The notes under the pieces are model-generated. The model was not told the origin of the DNA and ran no database searches. It saw only the letters and a program-made list of their open reading frames with translations. DNA of 64,000 bases, from assembly GCF_001746295.1 (NCBI RefSeq), contig NZ_MJAH01000006.1, positions 532,187 to 596,186 on the forward strand. Reading direction: 5' to 3'. A program made the translations under genes and the position numbers. The DNA comes from Streptomyces sp. LUP47B. Lineage in GTDB: Bacteria > Actinomycetota > Actinomycetes > Streptomycetales > Streptomycetaceae. This document shows positions 17,082-24,400 of this stretch, in pieces (within the stretch, counting starts at the first letter, position 1; each line of letters opens with the position of its first letter).

Positions 17082-17917
17082 CCGGAGTTCCGGCGTCCGC
17101 TGCGGGTGGCCCCTCCGCCGCGAAGGGCGGACCGGCGGGCGGCGTCTCGAGTGCCGCCTCCGGTGTGGCCCCCAGCGCTCCGTCGGACGCGGTCTCCGCT
17201 ACGGCTGCCGAGGTACGCGCGAGTGCCGTCCCCCCGGCGGGTGTCGTTGCCGGCGCGGCTTCCGGGGCCGGCGTCGACTCCGGTTCGAAGACCGCGCGCG
17301 GTGGGAAGATCGCGGCCGCGGCGGTCAACCAGGCCAGCGTCTGGAACGTCGCCAATCTGCTGACCATGCTCCGGCTGGTCCTCGTGCCCGGCTTCGTCGC
17401 CCTGATGCTGGCCGACGGCGGGTACGACCCGGCGTGGCGCTCGTTCGCCTGGGCGGCCTTCGCGGTCGCCATGATCACCGACCTGTTCGACGGACACCTG
17501 GCGCGCGCCTACAACCTCGTCACGGACTTCGGGAAGATCGCCGACCCCATCGCCGACAAGGCGATCATGGGGGCGGCGCTGATCTGTCTCTCCGGTCTCG
17601 GCGACCTGCCGTGGTGGGTCACGATCGTCATCCTCGGCAGGGAACTCGGGATCACCCTGCTGCGTTTCCTCGTCATCCGGTACGGCGTGATCCCGGCGAG
17701 CCGTGGCGGCAAGCTCAAGACCCTCAGCCAGGGCATCGCCGTAGGGATGTACATCCTGGCGCTGACGGGATGGCTGGCCACCGCGCGGTTCTGGGTGATG
17801 GCTGTGGCGGTCGTACTGACGGTCGTGACGGGGCTCGACTATGTGAGACAGGCCATTGTGCTGCGCAGGCAGGGAATCGCCGAGCGCAAGGCGGCGTTGG
17901 AGGAGACGGAAGCGTGA
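17078..17917 (+). CDS. pgsA: CDP-diacylglycerol--glycerol-3-phosphate phosphatidyltransferase
   Basis: A 279-residue membrane enzyme of the CDP-alcohol phosphatidyltransferase family. It makes phosphatidylglycerol phosphate, the precursor of phosphatidylglycerol and cardiolipin. The catalytic motif D-G-x2-A-R-x8-G-x3-D-x3-D is complete (DGHLAR...G...D...D, about residues 143-167), with several membrane helices around it. The first 85 residues are a Gly/Ala/Ser-rich, probably disordered extension. The gene is coupled to rimO by an ATGA overlap and to cinA by a GTGA overlap. In mycobacteria the pgsA3 gene occupies the same place beside clgR and ftsK, so a paralogue with a related substrate cannot be excluded. 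Confidence 0.88.
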   Translation: MTGVPASAAGGPSAAKGGPAGGVSSAASGVAPSAPSDAVSATAAEVRASAVPPAGVVAGAASGAGVDSGSKTARGGKIAAAAVNQASVWNVANLLTMLRLVLVPGFVALMLADGGYDPAWRSFAWAAFAVAMITDLFDGHLARAYNLVTDFGKIADPIADKAIMGAALICLSGLGDLPWWVTIVILGRELGITLLRFLVIRYGVIPASRGGKLKTLSQGIAVGMYILALTGWLATARFWVMAVAVVLTVVTGLDYVRQAIVLRRQGIAERKAALEETEA

Positions 17918-18459
17918 ATTCCCCGGCCGCCCAAGTGGTGCAACTACTCACCGTGAAGGGTCAGACGCTCGCGGTCGCCGAGTCGCTCACCGGCGGACTG
18001 GTTGCGGCGGAAATCACAGCGGCTCCCGGGGCGTCGCAGGCGTTCAGGGGGTCGGTGACCGCCTATGCCACCGAACTGAAGCATGAGCTGTTGGGTGTCG
18101 ACGCCACCCTGCTGTCCCAGCGAGGCGCGGTGGATCCGCAGGTCGCGGCCGAGATGGCGGCCGGGGTGCGCAAGGCACTCGGCGCCGACTGGGGCATCGC
18201 GACCACCGGAGTCGCGGGCCCGGAACCGCAGGACGGCAAGCCCGTCGGGACGGTTTTCGTGGCTGTCGACGGGCCGTCCGCGGGTGCTTCCGACGCAGCG
18301 GGTGGCGGGAAAGTGACCGCGCTGCGGTTGAACGGCGACCGCGCGGAAATTCGTATGGAGAGTGTACGGAGCGTACTCGCACTGCTCCTGGAAGAGCTTG
18401 CGAGCGAACAGACCGGGAATGAGCGGGCACAGGATACGGAACGGAACGGGGGGTTTTGA
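17914..18459 (+). CDS. cinA: CinA C-terminal domain protein (nicotinamide-nucleotide amidohydrolase)
   Basis: A 181-residue single-domain CinA_C/PncC protein. E. coli PncC of this type deamidates NMN to NaMN. Family signatures seen are ESLTGGLVAAEIT near the N-terminus, GSVTAYATELKHELLGV in the middle and the nucleotide-binding segment GIATTGVAGPEPQDGKPVGTVFVAV. The N-terminal MoCF half found in long CinA proteins is absent. The GTG start overlaps the pgsA stop (GTGA), so it is translated with rimO and pgsA. In several bacteria cinA is transcribed with recA as a competence or damage gene, which suits the damage-type motif ahead of rimO. An Asn/Gln/Glu-rich C-terminal tail follows the domain. 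Confidence 0.88.
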   Translation: MNSPAAQVVQLLTVKGQTLAVAESLTGGLVAAEITAAPGASQAFRGSVTAYATELKHELLGVDATLLSQRGAVDPQVAAEMAAGVRKALGADWGIATTGVAGPEPQDGKPVGTVFVAVDGPSAGASDAAGGGKVTALRLNGDRAEIRMESVRSVLALLLEELASEQTGNERAQDTERNGGF

Positions 18460-18568
18460 TGTTTGCAGCCCTGAGTGAACACGACATCGCTCCCCGCACG
18501 GCCGCGGCGCAAGGCGGTACGGTGGGGCGTGAAGGATGCGGCTACGCGGTCCGAGGAGGGAGCCACCG

Positions 18569-18949
18569 ATGATTCTGCTCCGTCGCCTGCTGGGTGACGT
18601 GCTGCGTCGGCAGCGCCAACGCCAGGGCCGTACTCTGCGCGAAGTCTCCTCGTCCGCCCGAGTCTCACTCGGCTATCTCTCCGAGGTGGAGCGGGGGCAG
18701 AAGGAGGCTTCCTCCGAGCTGCTGTCCGCGATCTGCGACGCGCTGGACGTACGGATGTCCGAACTCATGCGGGAAGTGAGCGACGAGCTCGCCCTCGCCG
18801 AGCTGGCCCAGTCCGCTGCGGCCACGCCCAGCGCGCCGGTACCGGCAGGGGTGCGCCCGATGCTGGGTTCCGTCTCGGTCAAGGGTGTGCCACCGGAACG
18901 GGTGACCATCAAGGCGCCCAGCGAAGCCGTCGACGTCGTAGCGGCGTGA
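18569..18949 (+). CDS. clgR: ClgR-type Xre regulator of clp/lon proteolysis genes
   Basis: A 126-residue protein with an Xre/Cro HTH (about residues 10-70; QGRTLREVSSSARVSLGYLSEVERGQKEAS) and a C-terminal tail ending VVAA. The position after cinA/pgsA and near ftsK matches the clgR genes of corynebacteria and mycobacteria. ClgR activates clpP1P2, clpC and lon in Streptomyces. The two terminal alanines form a known degradation signal for ClpP-dependent turnover, and here the C-terminus ends in Ala-Ala as expected. The ATG has GAGGAGGG 8 nt upstream. A TACGGT hexamer about 45 bp upstream (near 18519) may be its -10. The name rests on HTH family, synteny and the AA tail. Confidence 0.85.
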   Translation: MILLRRLLGDVLRRQRQRQGRTLREVSSSARVSLGYLSEVERGQKEASSELLSAICDALDVRMSELMREVSDELALAELAQSAAATPSAPVPAGVRPMLGSVSVKGVPPERVTIKAPSEAVDVVAA

Positions 18950-19157
18950 CGCTCACGCTTGGTGTGCCATGAGCTGACGGCACGCCGAGAGCAAGTCTGC
19001 GAGGCCCCGGACGGGCTTCTCCAGCTGGACTGGAGAGGCGCCGGTCGGGGTTTTCGTGCATCTTGGAGCGACGGCCGCTTCGGTGCGTCCGTGTGCCCTT
19101 GGTGCGCCCTCCCCGTGGGTGCGGCGGCGGTCTAGCGTCCGGGCTGGAGGTGGCTGC

Positions 19158-19472
19158 ATGGCGGGGCCGGCAGTACGCCGGGGGGTGACTCTCGGGCTCG
19201 GGGCACTGTGGTGGTGGGCCGTGGCGCGGCTGGTGCTGGCGCCGGACGCCGGGGGGCTCGAAGGAGCGATCGCGGCGGGCGGATGGGGGCTGAGCCTGCT
19301 GCCGGTGCACTGTGTGCCGAAGGGGCGGGCCGCGGGAGCCGTGGGTGCCGGGCGATGGCGTCAGGCATGGCGGGCGGGGAGGCCTTCGGGGGCCGGGCGC
19401 TCCGGTGGGGCGGGTGCGGCTACCACGGCATCGCCACCCCGCCGTTCGGGCGGACGATCTGGCCCGTCGTGA
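19158..19472 (+). CDS. Small hypothetical protein, probably membrane-associated
   Basis: A 104-residue product not assigned to a family. Residues about 8-50 are hydrophobic (LGLGALWWWAVARLVL and an Ala/Gly-rich stretch), so one or two membrane helices are likely. The remainder is Arg/Gly/Ser-rich. The start is well supported: GGAGG lies 7 nt before the ATG, with a TAGCGT -10-like hexamer further up. The last 53 bp overlap the convergent SDR gene, so the C-terminal third may be fortuitous. It is not obviously linked in function to clgR or the SDR. Confidence 0.5.
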   Translation: MAGPAVRRGVTLGLGALWWWAVARLVLAPDAGGLEGAIAAGGWGLSLLPVHCVPKGRAAGAVGAGRWRQAWRAGRPSGAGRSGGAGAATTASPPRRSGGRSGPS

Positions 19473-20184
19473 AGGACGAGGCGTCGGAGGCCAGGTAGAG
19501 CACGGCGTGGGCGATGTCCTCCGGTTCACCGACGCGTCCGAGCGGTGACATGCGGGACATGAGTGCCTCGGTGTGGGCCTGTGCCTGCTCGTCGTGGCGG
19601 TCGGTCATGGGAGTGCGGATCCAGCCGGGTGCGACCGCGTTGACCCGGATGCCGTAGCGGCCGACCTCGGTGGCCAGGGTCTTCGTGAGCTGTACCACGG
19701 CTGCTTTGGCCGCGCCGTAGCAGAGCAGCCCGGGTCCGCCGGTGTCCACGGCGCCGGAGGCCATCGTGACGATGCTGCCTCTCGTCTCCCGCTCCAGCAT
19801 CAGGCGGGTCGCCTCCTGGCAGGCGTGGAGCACGCCCTTGAAGTTGACGTTCAGGACGCGGTCGAGGTCTTCGTCCCTCGTCTCCAGGACCGGGCTGCTG
19901 TGCATGATTCCGGCGACCGCGGCCAGTACGTCGAGGCGCTCGCAGGAGGTGATGGCCTGGTGGAGCTGTTCGCGGTCGGTGACGTCGAGGGGATGGGTGG
20001 GGGCGGTGCCGCCCGCGTCCTTGATCAGGGCCGCCGTCTCGTGCAGTCCCGACGCGTCGAGGTCGGCGCAGTGCACGGTGGCGCCCGCCTCGGCGAGCAG
20101 GACGGCGGTCGCACGGCCGATGCCACTCGCGGCGCCGGTGACGAATGCGGTGCGTCCGGTGAGGTCGTACGCGCTGACGGCCAT
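19420..20184 (-). CDS. Short-chain dehydrogenase/reductase (FabG-like)
   Basis: A 254-residue classical SDR with an NAD(P)-binding Rossmann fold. It has the TGxxxGxG motif (TGAASGIGRA, about residues 14-23), an acidic residue at the end of beta 2 (HCADLD) that favours NAD over NADP, the active-site Ser in the MASGAV segment, YxxxK (YGAAKAAV) and the PGWIRTPM C-terminal element. The substrate is unknown; FabG-like oxidation of a secondary alcohol is the usual reaction. It is transcribed from a clear promoter (TTGACG-18 bp-TACCGT) 6 nt ahead of the ATG, so it is probably leaderless. A palindrome over the -35 suggests a repressor, probably of TetR type. Confidence 0.88.
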   Translation of the reverse strand: MAVSAYDLTGRTAFVTGAASGIGRATAVLLAEAGATVHCADLDASGLHETAALIKDAGGTAPTHPLDVTDREQLHQAITSCERLDVLAAVAGIMHSSPVLETRDEDLDRVLNVNFKGVLHACQEATRLMLERETRGSIVTMASGAVDTGGPGLLCYGAAKAAVVQLTKTLATEVGRYGIRVNAVAPGWIRTPMTDRHDEQAQAHTEALMSRMSPLGRVGEPEDIAHAVLYLASDASSFTTGQIVRPNGGVAMPW

Positions 20185-20190
20185 GGAGCG

Positions 20191-20220
20191 ACGGTACGAG
20201 CGTTTCTGACGGAGCGTCAA
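20191..20220 (-). promoter_or_regulatory. SDR promoter with overlapping operator palindrome
   Basis: Read on the - strand: TTGACG (20220-20215), an 18-bp spacer, TACCGT (20196-20191), 6 nt, ATG. A perfect inverted repeat TGACG-CTC-CGTCA (20219-20207) covers the -35 and enters the spacer, the usual geometry of a repressor site. The promoter overlaps the nei2 stop codon. Confidence 0.72.
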
Positions 20221-21071
20221 TTGGTCGTATGGCGTGAGGTTCTGGAGTGTGTTCCGCTCGGTGCCCTGTGGTGGGGGCTCGGGGCGGGGCCGGTTTGGCA
20301 GTGCGGGCACCAGTACGTGGGACGTTCGCGGGAGCCGTCGCCCTGGTCGGCGACGCGGATGGAGGTGTGGCAGCGCAGGCACGGGCGGGGCGCGCGGCCG
20401 TAGACGAACAGGTCCTGGCCGCGGCGGCCGGTCGTGCTGCGGACCGGGCGGTCGCGGTTGACCTCCAGGAGCTTCTTGGCGAGCGCGGGGAGCTGAGCGG
20501 CGCGGTCCGCGGGGAGGGCGCCGATGGGGAGCCAGGGGGTGGCGCCGAGAAGGAAGCAGAGTTCGCTCTTGTAGACGTTGCCGATGCCGGCGAGATTGCG
20601 CTGGTCGAGGAGGGCCTCGCCGAGGGGGCGGGCGGGGTCCTGGAGCAGGTTCGCCAGGGCCGCCTCGGGGTTCCAGTCCGGGCCCAGGAGGTCGGGGCCG
20701 AGGTGGCCGACGGCTCTGTGCTCGTCCGAGGTGCGCAGGAGCTCCAGGACGGGGAGGCGGTACCCGACGGCTGTGCGGTCGGCGTTGGCCAGGATCGCGC
20801 GGATCTGGTGGGTGGGGCCGCCGGTCCAGCGCTGGTTGTCCGCGTACACCTTCCAGGAGCCGTCCATGCGGAGGTGGGAGTGGAGGGTCAGACCGCCCTC
20901 GATACGGGTGAGGAGGTGCTTGCCGCGTGGGGTGACGTCGAGGACTCGGCGGCCCGTGAGGTCGGCTGTGGCGTATTTCGGCACCCTCAGGTCGCTGCGG
21001 GTCAGCACCTTGTCCGCGAGGGCGCTGTGCAGGCGTCTCGCGGACTGCCAGACCGTGTCTCCTTCGGGCAT
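20217..21071 (-). CDS. nei2: Fpg/Nei-family DNA glycosylase (Nei2-like)
   Basis: A 284-residue endonuclease VIII-type glycosylase/AP lyase that excises oxidised bases. It starts MPEGDTVW, giving the catalytic N-terminal Pro and Glu after Met removal; MPEGD is typical of Nei rather than Fpg proteins, and this opening resembles mycobacterial Nei2. The H2TH segment lies around DQRNLAGIGNVYKSE, and a C-terminal zinc finger (CLRC...CPHC, about residues 236-262) is intact. A His/Ser/Pro-rich tail of about 20 residues follows. It is downstream of lhr on the same strand, forming a small repair group. A CACCCT hexamer 6 nt before the ATG may be a -10 of a leaderless transcript. Confidence 0.9.
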   Translation of the reverse strand: MPEGDTVWQSARRLHSALADKVLTRSDLRVPKYATADLTGRRVLDVTPRGKHLLTRIEGGLTLHSHLRMDGSWKVYADNQRWTGGPTHQIRAILANADRTAVGYRLPVLELLRTSDEHRAVGHLGPDLLGPDWNPEAALANLLQDPARPLGEALLDQRNLAGIGNVYKSELCFLLGATPWLPIGALPADRAAQLPALAKKLLEVNRDRPVRSTTGRRGQDLFVYGRAPRPCLRCHTSIRVADQGDGSRERPTYWCPHCQTGPAPSPHHRAPSGTHSRTSRHTTN

Positions 21072-21080
21072 GGGTCAAGG

Positions 21081-21480
21081 GTGGCATGGGGGAGGGGCGC
21101 GGTGGGGCGAGGGGGCGTGGGGAGGGTGCGGGTGGTGGCTTCGCCTTCGGTCGGTTACACGCGGACACCGCGTGCGGGTGTCGTCTTCACGTCCGGGCGG
21201 CTCGGGTGTGCTGAGGTTGGCGGGGGCGGGGTGGGTGGCGGTGGCTTGGCGGCCGCGGGCGGAGAGAGGGTCGTCATGCGCGTAGGCGTAGGCCGCGCGT
21301 GGCATGGGGGCGGGGCGAGCGGGGGTGGAGCGGGTGTGCGTGGTGGCTTTGCCTTCGGTCGGTTCGGTTCACCTGCGCCACCCGTGGGGGTGTCGTCGTC
21401 GCGTCCGGTGGCTCGGGCGTGCTCGCTGTCGACGGCCGCGGGGGTGGAGAAGGCCGTCATGCGCGCAGGCGCAGTCCGCG
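21081..21480. repeat. Imperfect tandem duplication of the lhr 3' end and spacer
   Basis: Copy A (about 21081-21298) and copy B (about 21299-21480) share ordered blocks: GTGGCATGGGGG, GTGGTGGCTT(C/T)GCCTTCGGTCGG, GTGTCGTC, GGCTCGGG(T/C)GTGCT, CGGCCGCGGG, GTCATGCGCG(T/C)AGGCG. Copy B includes the last codons and stop of lhr. Copy A is a diverged second copy in the spacer, longer by some 35 bp. The 385-bp lhr-nei2 spacer (21072-21456) contains no other recognisable feature. Confidence 0.75.
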
Positions 21481-24400
21481 AGGGGTGGCGATGAAGCCCG
21501 CTGTTTCCAGGAGGGTGCCCAGGGGGGAGGTCAGGGCCGAGGTGCCGTTGATGCGTTCCACCGTGACCGTGCCGAGGGAACCGGCCTTGGCGGCCGCGGC
21601 GAGCGACTCCGCCGCTGTGTGCAGGCGGGGGTCGTCGGTGGGTGTGGTGTCGGGGGCGGAGGGCCAGGCCAGGAGGGTCTTGCCGCCCCGCTCCATGTAG
21701 AGCGTGAGCTCGCCGTCCACGAGGACCACGAGGGAGCCCGCCTTGCGGCCCGGCTTGTGGCCGGCCTCGGTCGGTGGATCGGGCCAGGGCAGGGCGGCGC
21801 CGTAGGCGTTGGCGGGGTCGGCGGCGGCGAGGACCACGGCTCGGGAGGCGTCGGATGAGTTGTTCCTGCGACTGCCGAAGCTGGATCCGTATCCGGGGGT
21901 GGCTTGCCAGTGCTGGGGGGTGGGCTGGGGCGGGTAGTCGCGCGGTGAGATGTACTCGTCGCGGGATGCGGGGGACGGGGAACCGGCGGTGAAGTCGGGG
22001 CCTGATCCGGGGCCGGGGCCGTCGGGGTTGTCGAAGGCGCGGGTCCAGTCCCAGTCCTCGTTCGCGAGGTCGCCTTGTGCGAGGCCGTTGGGGGTTTCGG
22101 GTACCGAGCCGGAATCCCAGATGTCGGGAGTGCCGCTGTCCGGCACCGGCTCCCCGCGGTCGCGGGCGTTGGATACCGCGCGGAGACGGTCGACCGCGCC
22201 GTCCATGGCGAACTGGGCTGCGCCGAGGCCCTCCACGACGTAGCCTCGGCGGGCCTGGCCGCTGTCCTCGAAGGCGGAGAGGATGCGGTACGTCGCCGAG
22301 AAGCCGCCCTCCACGCCTTCCGCCGAGACGGCCCCCCGGGTGACCACGCCATGCCGGTCGAGGAGAGTGCGGGCCAGGGCATGGGCGCGCACGGTCGGAT
22401 CGGCCTCGCGTGCCGGGAGCAGCGACCAGCGGCCGGCGACGGTCGGCGGGCCGGTGCGGGAGGCGGGGCGGGCCGCGGCCGTGAGGGAGCCGTAGCGGCC
22501 GCGGGGGATCGTGCGTTTGGCGCGGTGAGCGGTGGAGCCGGCGGTGCGACCGGAGCCCAGGAGGGAGCGCATGGGGGTGAGGGTGTCGTTGGTGAGCCGC
22601 CCGGACCAGGCCAGGTCCCATACGGCGTCGGCCAGTTGGGGATCGGTGGCGTCGGGGTGGGTGGTGGCGCGCACCTGGTCGGCGATCTGGCGGAAGAACA
22701 GGCCGTAGCCACCGGTGAGGGCGTCCAGGACGGACTGGTGCAGCGCCGTCAGCTCCAGAGGGTGGGGCGGTGGCAACAGGAGGGGGGCCGCGTCCGCCAG
22801 GTACAGGGAGACCCAGCCGTCCTTTCCGGGCAGGGCGCCCGCCCCGGCCCACACGATCTCTCCGGCGGCGGTGAGCTCGTCGAGCATGGCCTGGGTGTAG
22901 TTCGTGACGCGTGACGGCAGGACGAGCTTCTCCAGGGCGGAGGCGGGCACGGACGCGCCCTGCAACTGCTCGACGGCACGCACCAGTCCGTCGATGCCGC
23001 GCAGGGAATGGCCCTTGCCGATGTGCTGCCACTGCGGCAGGAACTGGGCGAGGGCCGGTGGCGGCACCGGTTCGAGTTCGTGGCGCAGGGCCGCCAGGGA
23101 GCGGCGGCGAAGACGGCGGAGCACCGTGGCGTCGCACCACTCCTGGCCGATGCCCGCCGGGTGGAACTCGCCCTGTACGACCCGTCCGCTCGCCGCCAGG
23201 CGCTGCAACGCGCCTTCCGTGACCGCCGTGCCCAGCCCGAAGCGGGCGGCGACCGTCGCCGAGGTGAAGGGGCCGTGAGTACGGGCGTAGCGCGCGAGGA
23301 GGTCACCGAGGGGATCCTTGACCGGCTCGGTGAAGGCCTCCGGGACGCCGACCGGCAGCGCTGTGCCGAGCGCGTCGCGCAGGCGGCCCGCGTCCTCGAT
23401 CGCCGCCCAGTGGTCGGCGCCGGCGACACGGACCTTGATCGCGCGGCGGGCTCCTGCGAGCTCCTGCGCCCACTGCGGCTCGGCGCCCCGCTCGGCCAGC
23501 TCGGCGTCCGTGAGCGGGCCGAGGACACGGAGGATGTCCGCGACGCCCTCGGCGTCCTTCACGCGGCGGTCCTCGGTGAGCCACTGGAGCTCCCGCTCCA
23601 GCTCGGTCAGCACCTCGGCGTCGAGCAGCTCGCGCAGCTCCGCCTGGCCGAGCAGCTCGGCCAGCAGACGGGAATCCAGCGACAGGGCCGCCGCGCGGCG
23701 CTCGGCGAGCGGCGAGTCTCCTTCGTAGAGGAACTGGGCGACGTAGCCGAAAAGCAGGGAGCGGGCGAAGGGGGAGGGCTCGGGAGTGGTGACCTCGACC
23801 AGGCGGACCCTGCGGGATTCCAGGTCACCCATCAGCTCGACGAGGCCGGGGACGTCGAAGACGTCCTGGAGGCATTCGCGTACCGCCTCCAGGACGATGG
23901 GGAACGAACCGAACTCGCTCGCCACCTGGAGCAGTTGGGAGGCCCGCTGGCGTTGCTGCCACAGGGGGGTGCGCTTGCCGGGGTTGCGGCGTGGCAGCAG
24001 GAGCGCGCGGGCGGCGCACTCGCGGAAGCGGGAGGCGAACAGGGCCGAGCCGCCGACCTGGTCGGTGACGACCTGGTTGACCTCGCCCTTGTCGAAGACG
24101 ACGTCCGCGGCGCCCACCGGAGCCTGTTCGGCGTCGTACTCCGTGCCGCTCCTGGTCGGCTCCCGGTCGAGGAGGTCCAGGCTCATCATGTCGGCGTCGG
24201 GCAGCCGAAGGACGATGCCGTCGTCGGCGTGCATGACCTGGGCGTCCATGCCGTAGCGCTCGGAGAGCTTGGCGCCGAGGGCGAGGGCCCAGGGGGCGTG
24301 GACCTGGGCGCCGAAGGGGGAGTGGACGACGACCCGCCAGTCACCGAGTTCGTCGCGGAAACGCTCCACGACGATGGTGCGGTCGTCGGGGACGTGGCCG

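Noticed and set aside
18400..18409. GTTCGCTCGC (reverse strand) resembles a ClgR half-site ahead of clgR
   Set aside because: It is inside the cinA coding end, the second half-site at 5-bp spacing does not match, and the orientation and distance to clgR do not fit a promoter.
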